From the NCBI RefSeq assembly GCF_003633775.1, contig NZ_RBIN01000002.1, positions 186,001 to 250,000 on the forward strand: a stretch of 64,000 nucleotides of DNA, in the 5' to 3' direction. Below the pieces are notes generated by a model. The model searched no databases and was not told the DNA's origin. It saw only the letters and a program-made list of their open reading frames with translations. This DNA comes from Kushneria sinocarnis. GTDB taxonomy: Bacteria; Pseudomonadota; Gammaproteobacteria; Pseudomonadales; Halomonadaceae. Below are positions 43,466-51,853 of this stretch, one piece after another (the stretch's first letter is position 1; every line of letters starts with the position of its first letter). Made by a program: the position numbers and the translations under genes.

Positions 43466-44146
43466 TCAACGGGCCATCAGGATCTGCAGGCGGCTACCGA
43501 CGCGCTCGGCACGGTCGGAAACTTCGCCGATCCAGTCGATGATCTGATAAAGGAAGATGACGTCGACCGGCGGCAGCTCGCTTTCCAGCGCGAACAGCTG
43601 GCGACGCACCACGACCTGCTGATCGTCGGCCAGATGCTCGAGCCGATGCAGTTCGCGGATCTGGGTATCAAGCAGATCGGAAACATTGCGACCGAAGCCG
43701 GACTCCAGCAGGTCATCCAGCTCGGCCAGCGCCTGGCGGGTCTGATGGACCGTGGCGACAGCGGTCTGGAGGTATTCCCGAATCGGCCCTACCATGCTCT
43801 CCGGCAACTGCATCTGCCGGCCGAGCATGATGCCCGCCACATCCTTGATCTTGTTGGCTATCTTGTCCTGCACACTGATCAGCTCGAGCAGATCGGAGCG
43901 CGATACCGGCAGGAACATGCTGTTGGGCAGGTTGAGACGAATCCGGGTCTTGAGTTCGTCCGCCTCGTGCTCGCCATCGCTGATGCGATTGCGCAGCTCG
44001 GTGGCCCTGTCCCAGTCCGAGGCGTGTGCCGCTTCGAAGAATTCAAGCAGCAGGTCGGCGCACTCGGTAGTCTTGTCGATGTGCTCCAGCAGCGGCTGAA
44101 ACGGGGATCGACCGAACAGTGCCGAAAAGGGGTTGGAGGTCACCAT
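43466..44146 (-). CDS. DUF47/PhoU-like phosphate transport regulator (TIGR00153)
   Basis: 226 residues, all alpha-helical. NPFSALFGRSPFQPLLEHIDKTTECADLLLEFFEA opens it; RATELRNRISDGEHEADELKTRIRLNL carries the E.EAD motif typical of PhoU-like metal-binding helices, and RSDLLELISVQDKIANKIKD is also conserved. Members pair with Pit-type transporters; the gene precedes the PiT gene here. The exact function of DUF47 proteins is not fixed. Divergent from the CYTH phosphatase gene. Confidence 0.9.
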   Translation of the reverse strand: MVTSNPFSALFGRSPFQPLLEHIDKTTECADLLLEFFEAAHASDWDRATELRNRISDGEHEADELKTRIRLNLPNSMFLPVSRSDLLELISVQDKIANKIKDVAGIMLGRQMQLPESMVGPIREYLQTAVATVHQTRQALAELDDLLESGFGRNVSDLLDTQIRELHRLEHLADDQQVVVRRQLFALESELPPVDVIFLYQIIDWIGEVSDRAERVGSRLQILMAR

Positions 44147-44247
44147 GATGACGTCGGTCGCGTTGAAAATGGCTGCGCCAGTATATAAATGTGTGTGGCC
44201 TTCGTCATGAAAAATTAACCTTTATTGTCCGCGATGATCGAATTGAC

Positions 44248-45141
44248 ATGTTGAATACCGACTCTCCCCGGGAGATCGAGCTCAAGCTCGCCCTGGGCCC
44301 CGAGGCCGAACGGCTGCTGCCTGCCCACCCTCGCCTGGCCGGCCGGACCGCCCGCATTCATCAGCTGACCAATACCTATTTCGATACCCCCGACCGCGAT
44401 CTGGAGCAGGCCCGGGTGGCCCTGCGCCTGCGCCGTGACGGCGATCGGGTGGTACAGACGGTCAAGACCGCCGGCCAGGGCCACGGCGGCCTGCACGCAC
44501 GCGGCGAGTGGGAGTGGCCGCTCGACGGGGAGACGCTCGATACCGACGGCCTTGCCCGGCTCGGGCTGCCCGTGTTCGAGCAGGCCTCGGTACGCGAGGC
44601 CCTGGTGCCGGTCTATCGGACCGACTTCGAACGCCGGACCTGGCAGCTGTCGCTGGATGCAGACAACAGCGTCGAAGTGGCCTTCGATCGCGGCGAAATC
44701 CTTGCCGGCGAGCACCGTACGCCCATCTACGAGCTCGAGCTGGAGCTGCACGGCAGTGACCCCGCCCTGCTCTGGCAGCTCGCCGAAGCGCTGGCCGAAT
44801 CGGTACCGCTGCGGCCGGCCAATACCAGCAAGGCCGAGCGCGCCGTTGCCCTGCGCGAGCAGCGCTGGCCGCTGCCGGAGTGCGCCCTCGACACGCCCGA
44901 TCACTGCGTCGAGCGCGCCTTTACCGCCCTTGATGCGTGGCACGACACCGGTGAAACCCGCTATCTCTTCACCGCTCGCCGGGCCTTCGACTCGCTGACC
45001 CGTCATGACGATCCGATCCTGACGGGGCTGGCCGCGCGACTGGCCGACCGGCTCAACCGGCCAGCATGGCTGGACAGCACCTTCGGCACGCTCTCGCTGA
45101 CCCTGCTGGCCCACCTGCGGCAAACGGCCCCAGCCGGCTGA
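44248..45141 (+). CDS. CYTH-domain inorganic triphosphatase (YgiF-like)
   Basis: 297 residues. EIELKLAL gives the ExExK motif of the CYTH tunnel fold; NTYFDTPDRDLEQARVALRLRRDGDRVVQTVKTAG has the D.R..L.LR and TVK motifs that bind triphosphate. Basic residues (RLRR, K) and ELELELH line the tunnel. A short C-terminal part corresponds to the CHAD-adjacent region of YgiF; the full CHAD domain is absent. Members hydrolyse inorganic triphosphate. Start at ATG 44248 has only a weak RBS; an upstream frame opens 19 codons earlier. Not linked functionally to the neighbours in an obvious way. Confidence 0.85.
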   Translation: MLNTDSPREIELKLALGPEAERLLPAHPRLAGRTARIHQLTNTYFDTPDRDLEQARVALRLRRDGDRVVQTVKTAGQGHGGLHARGEWEWPLDGETLDTDGLARLGLPVFEQASVREALVPVYRTDFERRTWQLSLDADNSVEVAFDRGEILAGEHRTPIYELELELHGSDPALLWQLAEALAESVPLRPANTSKAERAVALREQRWPLPECALDTPDHCVERAFTALDAWHDTGETRYLFTARRAFDSLTRHDDPILTGLAARLADRLNRPAWLDSTFGTLSLTLLAHLRQTAPAG

Positions 45142-45195
45142 CCCATTCCGCCTGCCCCGATCTCGGGGCGGCCCCTGCCCCCCCGGGAGAATGTC

Positions 45196-46194
45196 GTGAC
45201 CGACTCATCCGAACCGGAACACCGCACGCTGCGTGCCCGGCTCTTCCAGATCATCTTCGAATCGGATACGCCGCTGGCCAAGGGCTTCGATCTGGCCCTG
45301 ATTGCCGCCATCCTGATCAGCGTGCTGGTGGTAATGCTCGACAGCGTTCCCCACCTCAACGCCCGCTATGGCTTCTGGTTTGCCGTCATCGAATGGACCT
45401 TTACCGGGCTGTTCACGCTCGAGTACCTGCTGCGCCTGTACTGCCTCGACCGTCCGCTGCGCTACGCTCGCGGCGTCTACGGCATCATCGACCTGCTCAG
45501 CATCCTGCCCTCCTGGCTGTCGCTGGTGATCCCGGGCGGACAGTCCCTGCTGGTGGTGCGCATACTGCGCATCATGCGGCTGTTCCGGGTCCTGCGGCTG
45601 ATGGAGTTCGTCGGCGAGGGCAACATGCTGCTGGAAGCGCTCAAGCGCAGCCGGCAGAAGATCCTGGTCTTTCTGATCACGGTGATGGCGCTGGTCACCA
45701 TCTTCGGCGCCATCCTCTACCTGATCGAGCCGCACGAGGCCGGCTTTACCAGCATTCCCCGCTCGATGTACTGGGCCATCGTCACGCTGACGACCGTGGG
45801 CTATGGCGATATCACCCCGGTCACGCCCGTCGGCCAGATCATCTCCGCGCTGATGATGATCATCGGCTATTCGATCCTGGCCGTGCCCACCGGGGTCTTC
45901 TCCGCCGAGGTGATGCGTTCGATCCGCCGCGAGCGCTACTCCGAGGAGGCCTGCCCGGGCTGCGGTCATGAAGGTCACGAACGCGATGCGAAGTACTGTC
46001 GGCTGTGCGGCACCTGGCTCGACGAGGACAGCGAGGATCCTCACCGCGAGGAGCAGGAGAAGGAGCGGGCGTCACTGGAGCAGGAAAGCGAGCGGCTTCG
46101 CGAGGAGAGCGAAACGCTGAAGCAGGAGCGCCGGGCACTCGAGCAGGCGCGGCGTGACGAGCACCATAACGGCGGGGATGACCCCAGCTCCTGA
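45196..46194 (+). CDS. Voltage-gated potassium channel-like ion transporter with zinc ribbon and coiled coil
   Basis: 332 residues starting at GTG 45196 (GGGAGA upstream). Six-helix voltage-gated channel: S4 with regular arginines (VVRILRIMRLFRVLRLMEF, about 120-138) and the K+-selectivity filter TLTTVGYGD (about 197-205). After S6 there is a soluble tail: a zinc ribbon (C253-x2-C256 ... C268-x2-C271) followed by an acidic and basic coiled coil (about 283-325). The tail resembles a redox- or metal-sensing gate, but no function is established. It lies 54 bp after the CYTH gene, so they may share a transcript. Confidence 0.88.
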   Translation: MTDSSEPEHRTLRARLFQIIFESDTPLAKGFDLALIAAILISVLVVMLDSVPHLNARYGFWFAVIEWTFTGLFTLEYLLRLYCLDRPLRYARGVYGIIDLLSILPSWLSLVIPGGQSLLVVRILRIMRLFRVLRLMEFVGEGNMLLEALKRSRQKILVFLITVMALVTIFGAILYLIEPHEAGFTSIPRSMYWAIVTLTTVGYGDITPVTPVGQIISALMMIIGYSILAVPTGVFSAEVMRSIRRERYSEEACPGCGHEGHERDAKYCRLCGTWLDEDSEDPHREEQEKERASLEQESERLREESETLKQERRALEQARRDEHHNGGDDPSS

Positions 46195-46201
46195 GCCGTC
46201 T

Positions 46202-46225
46202 CCGGCCCCGGCGAACCGGGGCCGG
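46202..46225. terminator. Bidirectional hairpin between channel and yciO genes
   Basis: 10-bp perfect inverted repeat CCGGCCCCGG/CCGGGGCCGG with a CGAA loop between convergent stops. No long T-run follows on either strand. Confidence 0.6.
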
Positions 46226-46228
46226 CGC

Positions 46229-46849
46229 TCAGCGGAACGGCGCGGTGTCGCCGCGCCCCTCGCGCACGATCTGCGGTGGCAGCTCGCGCAGATCCACCAC
46301 CGTGGTGGGCTCGAGATGACAGGCGCCGCCATCGATGACGGCATCGAGATGGGCGCCGAAGCGCTCCCGGATTTCCTCGGCGTCAGTCATCGGCCACTCC
46401 TCGCCGGCCGGAATCAGCGTCACGCTCATCAGCGGCGCCTCGCAGGCTTCCAGCAGCGCGCGGGCAATGGGGTGATCCGGCACCCGCACGCCGATCGAGC
46501 GACGCTTGGGGTGCAGCAGCAGGCGCGGCACCTCGTTGGTGGCATTGAGGATGAAGGTATAGGGGCCCGGTGTGTACGCCTTGAGCAGGCGAAAGACGGC
46601 GTTATCGACCCTGGCATAGGTACCGATCGCGGAGAGGTCGGGGCAGACCAGGGTGAAGTTGTGGCGATCATCGAGCGAACGCAGCCACTTGATGCGCTCG
46701 ATCGCCTTCTTCTCTCCCAGTGAACACCCCAGCGCATAGCCGGAATCGGTGGGATAGGCAATCACGCCGCCGTTGCGCACGATCTCCAGCGCCTGCTGGA
46801 TCAGCCGTTTCTGCGGCGTTTCGGGATGAATCCGGAAAAACTGACTCAT
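46229..46849 (-). CDS. yciO: YciO family Sua5-like protein
   Basis: 206 residues of the YrdC/Sua5 fold. GGVIAYPTDSGYALGCSLGEKKAIERIKWLRSLDDRHNFTLVCPDL has the PTDSGY nucleotide-binding motif; KRRSIGVRVPDHPIARALLEA has the RVP motif of this family. YciO resembles the tRNA threonylcarbamoyladenylate synthase TsaC, but its own role is debated. It follows the PHP phosphoesterase gene with a 4-nt overlap (ATGA), the same order as yciV-yciO in E. coli. Confidence 0.93.
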   Translation of the reverse strand: MSQFFRIHPETPQKRLIQQALEIVRNGGVIAYPTDSGYALGCSLGEKKAIERIKWLRSLDDRHNFTLVCPDLSAIGTYARVDNAVFRLLKAYTPGPYTFILNATNEVPRLLLHPKRRSIGVRVPDHPIARALLEACEAPLMSVTLIPAGEEWPMTDAEEIRERFGAHLDAVIDGGACHLEPTTVVDLRELPPQIVREGRGDTAPFR

Positions 46850-47832
46850 GACACGCTCCCCGTGGTTGGCAGTGAGGCAGGGGCCGAACGGGTCGCATGC
46901 CCGCTCAGCCGCGGATGCTGCCAGATCGGCACGACATTACCGGTCGGCAGCGGACCCAGGGTGCCGGGTGCCAGCGCCCCGCCCTCGTAGTGAAAGTCGC
47001 TGCCCAGCGAGGCATACAGGCCGCGTCGCTCGAGCAGCCCGGCCAGATCGTAGGTGCGCTGTTCGTTCTGATAGCCGCTGACCAGTTCGGCGCCCTCGCC
47101 GCCGGCGGCGGTGAAGTCATCGAGCAGCTGGGTCAGCTTGCGTCGGGTCAGCCGGTAGCGCAGCGGGTGCGCGAGCACCGCCACCCCGCCATCGCGCACG
47201 ATCCAGTCGACCACGACCGCCAGCTCCGGCCAGTGGGTCTTGACATCGCCCGGTCGCCCGGCGCCCAGGTAGCGCTTGAAGGCTGCCGGCAGGTCGGGCA
47301 CCAGCCCGGCCGTCACCAGGGCCCGGGCGAAATCGGGCCGCCCCAGCGGGCGGTCGCTGCCGGCCTCCTCCCGGGCCCGTTCGAAGGCCTGCGCAAGCCC
47401 GGCCCGCTCCAGCCGGCGTGCGATCTCCACCGCCCGCTGGTGGCGTGCCTCGCTCAACTGCGCCAGCCCGTCGGCCAGCACCGCCCCGGGTGCCGCGGGC
47501 AGCAGCGCCACGACATGAATCCCGATACCGCGCCAGCGGCATGACAGCTCGGCACCGGGCAGTAGCGTCATGTCCAGGCTCCGCGCCGTCTGCTGCGCCT
47601 CGGCAAGCCCGGCTACGGTGTCATGATCGGTGACCGCCACGGTGTGCAGCCCGCGACGGTGACACAGGTGCAGCAGCGCATCCGGCGAGAGTCGGCCATC
47701 GGAGGCGGTGGAGTGCAGATGCAGATCGATGCCGGTTGCATCATGAAAACGGGCGGGCAGCGAGCCCGAGGCATCACCGGTGGCGGACTGAGCACCGGCT
47801 GAATTGGAAGCAGCGGTTGGCGGCATCGGCAT
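46846..47832 (-). CDS. rnm: PHP-domain 3',5'-nucleoside bisphosphate phosphatase / RNase AM (YciV)
   Basis: 328 residues. PHP phosphoesterase motifs: GIDLHLHSTASDGRLSP (HxH), VAVTDHDTVAGLAEA, LLPGAELSCRW, GVAVLAHPLRY and LGSDFHYEGG supply the metal-binding histidines and aspartates. E. coli YciV (RNase AM) removes 5' ends of rRNA precursors and hydrolyses pAp-like nucleotides. Start at 47832 (MPMPPTA) lacks a conspicuous RBS; MPPTA two codons later also works. Divergent from yciB. The C-terminus is rich in Ala/Pro/Thr and poorly conserved. Confidence 0.92.
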   Translation of the reverse strand: MPMPPTAASNSAGAQSATGDASGSLPARFHDATGIDLHLHSTASDGRLSPDALLHLCHRRGLHTVAVTDHDTVAGLAEAQQTARSLDMTLLPGAELSCRWRGIGIHVVALLPAAPGAVLADGLAQLSEARHQRAVEIARRLERAGLAQAFERAREEAGSDRPLGRPDFARALVTAGLVPDLPAAFKRYLGAGRPGDVKTHWPELAVVVDWIVRDGGVAVLAHPLRYRLTRRKLTQLLDDFTAAGGEGAELVSGYQNEQRTYDLAGLLERRGLYASLGSDFHYEGGALAPGTLGPLPTGNVVPIWQHPRLSGHATRSAPASLPTTGSVS

Positions 47833-47930
47833 GACGCGGGTGAGCGTCTTTGTCAGAATGAAGCCTTCATGGTGCGCGCTGCCCCGTTCGCGGTCAACGC
47901 TCGCACCGCCCGTTCTGCTGGAGCCCGTGC

Positions 47931-48521
47931 ATGAAGATGCTCATCGATTTCCTGCCGATTGCGGTGTTCTTTATCGTCTACCAGTGGACAAAGGACATCG
48001 TGATCAGCACCGCGGTCCTCATTCCGGCCACCATCGTCCAGGTGCTGTTCACCTGGTGGCGCTATCGCAAGGTGGAGCGCATGCACCTGGTCACCCTGGC
48101 CCTGGTGATCCTGCTGGGCGGCGCGACCGTGCTGATGGGGGATGGCGCCTTCATCAAGTGGAAGCCGACCGTAGTCAACTGGCTGTTTGCCGCCGGTTTC
48201 CTGCTGTCGCCGCTGATCGGCGGCAAGCCGCTGATCCAGCGCATGATGGAAAAGAACCTCAGCCTGCCCCGGCCGGTCTGGATGCGCCTCAACCTGGCCT
48301 GGGTCGGCTTCTTCATTGTCATGGGCGCGGTCAACGTCTTCGTGTTCATGAACTTCAGTGAGGAGATCTGGGTCGACTTCAAGCTGTTCGGCATGCTCGG
48401 ACTGACCCTGCTCTTCATCGTGATCCAGGGCGTCTACCTGGCACGCCACCTGCCCCGCGATGGCGGCAGTGGCCCTCCGGGCGATCAGCGCCCCTCATCC
48501 CGCAAGGAAGACCAGTCATGA
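47931..48521 (+). CDS. yciB: Septation protein A family, intracellular septation (YciB)
   Basis: 196 residues. [47 protein letters not shown] is the YciB/IspZ N-terminus; [19 protein letters not shown] and [20 protein letters not shown] complete five helices. Members affect cell-envelope synthesis and septation in enterobacteria and Shigella. The C-terminal polar tail ([17 protein letters not shown]) is longer than usual. The stop overlaps the yciI start (ATGA at 48518). Confidence 0.93.
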   Translation: MKMLIDFLPIAVFFIVYQWTKDIVISTAVLIPATIVQVLFTWWRYRKVERMHLVTLALVILLGGATVLMGDGAFIKWKPTVVNWLFAAGFLLSPLIGGKPLIQRMMEKNLSLPRPVWMRLNLAWVGFFIVMGAVNVFVFMNFSEEIWVDFKLFGMLGLTLLFIVIQGVYLARHLPRDGGSGPPGDQRPSSRKEDQS

Positions 48522-48817
48522 TCTACGCCATCTACAGCACCGATGTGGAAAACTCCACTCCCCTGCGTCAGCAGGCCCGGCCCGAGCACCTGGCCCGCCT
48601 CGAGCAGCTGCGCGACGAGGGCCGGCTGGTGCTGGCCGGTCCGCTGCCGGCCGTGGACAGCAATGACCCCGGCGACGCCGGCTTCACCGGCAGCCTGGTG
48701 GTCGCCGAGTTCGAATCGCTGGAAGCCGCACAGCAGTGGGCGGATGCCGATCCCTACGTCGCCGCCGGCGTCTACGCCGAAGTCACCGTCAAGCCGTTCA
48801 GGCGGGTACTGCCCTGA
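48518..48817 (+). CDS. yciI: YciI family protein
   Basis: 99 residues. [45 protein letters not shown] has the YciI pattern (the His and the Asp/Glu that form the putative active site), and [26 protein letters not shown] ends the protein. YciI proteins are small ferredoxin-like enzymes without a known substrate. Translationally coupled to yciB by a 4-nt overlap, as in many gammaproteobacteria. Confidence 0.95.
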   Translation: MIYAIYSTDVENSTPLRQQARPEHLARLEQLRDEGRLVLAGPLPAVDSNDPGDAGFTGSLVVAEFESLEAAQQWADADPYVAAGVYAEVTVKPFRRVLP

Positions 48818-48906
48818 CGCCCGCCGGGTCCGGCCGGCCGAAGCCGGTCGGGCCGGGCCGACCGAACGGCCCTGTTGAAAATCGCCCGCCGGTTACTCAC
48901 AGCTGC

Positions 48907-48915
48907 TGTGGATAA
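48907..48915. promoter_or_regulatory. DnaA box TGTGGATAA
   Basis: Perfect 9-mer of the consensus (TTATCCACA on the minus strand) in the gap between yciI and mnmC. A single copy, so titration or control of mnmC transcription is only possible, not shown. No other boxes are evident nearby. Confidence 0.4.
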
Positions 48916-49032
48916 TCCTGTGAAATGCGCGCGAACATATCGGCACAGCCGTGATGAATCGGCCACCGCCCGAAACTGGTCATTTTTTATACAGTCTCGT
49001 GAAATCCTTCCTGCATGTGATGACCTGCCAAC

Positions 49033-51060
49033 GTGACCGACAGCACTGACAGCGCCCGCCATGACGGGCCTTACGGGCGCATGGGGCTGACGCCGGCCCG
49101 ACTCGAGTGGCGCGACCGGGCCCCCTTCGACATCGACTTCGAGGATGTCTACTTCTCCCGGGAGGGCGGCCGCGAAGAGACCCATCATGTCTTTATCCAC
49201 CACAACGCGCTGGCCGAACGGTTTGCCCGCTGGTCCGGTGAGCGGCCCTTCGTGATCGGCGAGACGGGCTTCGGCAGCGGGCTCAACGTGCTGAGTGCCT
49301 ATCACTGCTTTCTGGCCCACGCCCCGCCCGAGGCGCGACTGCATGTGGTCTCGGTGGAGAAGCACCCCTTCACGGCCGAGGCCCTGCACCAGGCGCTGTC
49401 GGTCTGGCCATCGCTCGGCGAGGCGGTGGACAGCCTGCTGCGGCAGTGGCCGGCACCGGTGAGGGGGGTGCACCGGCTGATGCTCGATGAGCGGGTGACC
49501 CTCGACCTGCATTTCGGCGAAGCCCTCGAGATGCTGGCCACGCTCGATGGGCGGGTGGATGCCTGGTTTCTGGATGGCTTTGCGCCGGGCAGGAATCCCG
49601 ACATGTGGCAACCGGTGCTGTTCGAAGCGCTGGCCGCGGCCAGCCGCCCCGGTGCCACGCTGGCCACCTTCACCTGCGCCGGCGAGGTCCGTCGCGGGCT
49701 CGCGGCAGCCGGGTTCGCGTGTCGCAAGGTGCCCGGCTTCGGGCGCAAGCGCGAAATGCTCACGGCGCACCTGGCCCCGACGCCCGGCCACGACGCCCCG
49801 GTCGAGCCGGCGCGCGCCACCACGCCCTGGTTTCAGCCACCGCCACCCGCCCGCGCCGAGGCGCCGATCGCCGTCATCGGCGCCGGCCTGGCCGGCACCA
49901 CCGTGGCGCATGCGCTGGCCCGTCGCGGGCGCCGGGTAACCGTCTTCGACCCGCAGCCTGCCGGCCAGGGCGCCTCGGGCAATCGCCAGGGCGCACTCTA
50001 TATCCGGGTGGCCGCCGAAACCAACGTCCAGAGCCGCTTCTACCTTGCGGCGCTGCAGTATGCGACCCGCTTTCTGGAGCGGCTCGATCCTCATCACACC
50101 CTGTGGCAACCCTGTGGGCTGCTGCAGCTGGCCGGCTCCGCACGCGAGGACGAGCGCCAGCGACGCTGCATCGACGCCTTCAACCTGCCCGACACGCTGC
50201 TGGAGCGGGTCGATCGCTCGCGCGCCGAGGCGCTTGCCGGGGTGTCGCTGGCAGACAGCGTGCGCAGCGCGCTCTACTACCCCGCTGCCGGCTGGGCCGC
50301 CCCCGGCGAGCTGTGCCGCACGCTGATGACCACACCGGGCATACAGCAGCGCCACAACCGGGTGACCGCCCTCACCCCGGGGGGCGCCGGCTGGCAGCTT
50401 GCGCTGGATGATGGCGCCACGGCCGAGTATGACCAGGTCGTGCTCGCCTGCGCCGACCGGCTGGATGAATTCATTTCGCCCGAATGGCTGCCGATCCAGC
50501 ACATTCGCGGTCAGGTCAGCGAATTCACCCTCGAGCGTAACGCTCCGGTCGCTACGCCGCGCTGCGTGGTCTGCGCCGACGGCTATACGCCACCGCCGCA
50601 TCACGGCATCCAGAGCATCGGTGCCAGTTTCGCACCGCATGACCGGGAGATGGCCCCTCGCGAGGCGGATCACGGCCATAATCTCGCCCGGCTCGCCGCC
50701 GCCCTGCCGGAGCTCGCCCGCCAGCTGCAGCCGCTGGCACCCCGGGCCCGGGTGGGCATTCGCTGCGCCACGCCCGACAAGTCGCCGTGGATCGGCCCGA
50801 TCCCCGATGGCGAGCGCTGGCAGCACGACTACGCCCTGCTGCGCCATGACGCCACGCGGGTCCCGGCCATCCCGGGAGCGTACCTGCCGGGGCTGTGGAC
50901 GAGTGCCGGTCACGGCTCGCGGGGTCTGGTGAGTGCGCCGCTGGCCGCCGAGCTGCTGGCATCCCGGCTGTGTGACGAGCCGATGCCGCTGGAGCGCGGG
51001 CTGGTCGACCACGTGCATCCGGGGCGCCGGCTGATCCGCGACCTGATCCGCAATCGCTGA
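49033..51060 (+). CDS. mnmC: Bifunctional tRNA 5-methylaminomethyl-2-thiouridine biosynthesis protein MnmC
   Basis: 675 residues from GTG 49033; ATG 49081 would give MGLTPARLEWRD, matching the E. coli N-terminus better. The N-terminal methyltransferase domain (MnmC2) has DIDFEDVYFSREGGREETHHVFIHHN, the SAM motif GETGFGSGLNVLSAYH and VDAWFLDGFAPGRNPDMW. The C-terminal FAD oxidase (MnmC1) has VIGAGLAGTTVAHALARRGRRV near residue 280, IRGQVSEF and LWTSAGHGSRGLVSAPLAAELLA. It finishes the xnm5s2U modification at tRNA wobble 34. The stop lies 1 bp before a convergent regulator gene. Confidence 0.94.
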   Translation: MTDSTDSARHDGPYGRMGLTPARLEWRDRAPFDIDFEDVYFSREGGREETHHVFIHHNALAERFARWSGERPFVIGETGFGSGLNVLSAYHCFLAHAPPEARLHVVSVEKHPFTAEALHQALSVWPSLGEAVDSLLRQWPAPVRGVHRLMLDERVTLDLHFGEALEMLATLDGRVDAWFLDGFAPGRNPDMWQPVLFEALAAASRPGATLATFTCAGEVRRGLAAAGFACRKVPGFGRKREMLTAHLAPTPGHDAPVEPARATTPWFQPPPPARAEAPIAVIGAGLAGTTVAHALARRGRRVTVFDPQPAGQGASGNRQGALYIRVAAETNVQSRFYLAALQYATRFLERLDPHHTLWQPCGLLQLAGSAREDERQRRCIDAFNLPDTLLERVDRSRAEALAGVSLADSVRSALYYPAAGWAAPGELCRTLMTTPGIQQRHNRVTALTPGGAGWQLALDDGATAEYDQVVLACADRLDEFISPEWLPIQHIRGQVSEFTLERNAPVATPRCVVCADGYTPPPHHGIQSIGASFAPHDREMAPREADHGHNLARLAAALPELARQLQPLAPRARVGIRCATPDKSPWIGPIPDGERWQHDYALLRHDATRVPAIPGAYLPGLWTSAGHGSRGLVSAPLAAELLASRLCDEPMPLERGLVDHVHPGRRLIRDLIRNR

Positions 51061-51792
51061 TCAGCGTTCGAAGGCGCTGCGCTCGGCAAGCAGCTGGCGC
51101 AGCGCCTCGGGATCGAGCCGACGATAGGCAAAGGAAGGCCGGCCGACCTGGCCGTAGGCGAAGGATTCGCTGAGCAGGCTGCGTCCGGCGAGATACTTGA
51201 GGTACTTGCGGATCGACACCCGCGACATGCCGGCGGTTTCGGCCAGCGTCTCGGTGGAAAACTCATCGCTCTCCAGACTCAGGATGGCCGCCACCACCTG
51301 GCGCAGGGTATGCAGGGTCAGCCCCTTGGGCAGCCCGCCACTGCGCCCGGAGGCGGCGCTGCCCTCGGCACGGAACAGCGCATCCAGCGAGCGCTGATCG
51401 ACCTCGCCGGAGAGCTCCTCCAGCGTGCGCCGACGCTGGCGACAGGTTTCCAGCGCCTCGCGAAAGCGCCGGAACTCGAACGGCTTGACCAGATAGTCGG
51501 TCACCCCCAGCCGACGCGCCTCGCGCACCGTTTCGGGCTCCGAGGCGGCAGTGATCAGTACGATCTCGACCTCCAGCTCGCGCTCGCGCAGCCAGCTGAC
51601 GAGCTCCAGCCCGCTGCGCGGGCCGAGATAGATGTCCAGCAGCACCACATCGACCGGCTCGCGCTCGAGAACCACCCGCGCCGTGGTCACGTCACTGCAG
51701 CGCCCGGCCAGCTGCATGCCGTCCAGCCGCGCCAGATAGTCGATATTGAGTTTCATGACCATGGGGTCATCTTCAACGATCAGTACCCGCAT
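51061..51792 (-). CDS. CitB/DcuR-type response regulator
   Basis: 243 residues from ATG 51792 (MRVLIVEDDPMVM). Receiver domain with phospho-Asp in VDVVLLDIYLGPRSG and Lys in YLVKPFEF. The C-terminal half has a helix-turn-helix with ETLAETAGMSRVSIRKYLKYL, typical of the CitB/DpiA/DcuR group. It is the partner of the upstream kinase gene, and the divergent carboxylate carrier is the likely target. Ligand could be citrate, malate or another hydroxycarboxylate, as for CitAB and DcuSR. Confidence 0.92.
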   Translation of the reverse strand: MRVLIVEDDPMVMKLNIDYLARLDGMQLAGRCSDVTTARVVLEREPVDVVLLDIYLGPRSGLELVSWLRERELEVEIVLITAASEPETVREARRLGVTDYLVKPFEFRRFREALETCRQRRRTLEELSGEVDQRSLDALFRAEGSAASGRSGGLPKGLTLHTLRQVVAAILSLESDEFSTETLAETAGMSRVSIRKYLKYLAGRSLLSESFAYGQVGRPSFAYRRLDPEALRQLLAERSAFER

Positions 51793-51853
51793 ACCTTCCG
51801 TCCATCCGGGTGCCGCCCTTGGCGGCACCGACTGCCCTTTTTGAACTGCGGCC

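Noticed and set aside
48951-49030. Possible LexA box (CTG...CAG) before mnmC
   Set aside because: The CTG and CAG are 13 nt apart, not the 10 required, and the flanks do not match.
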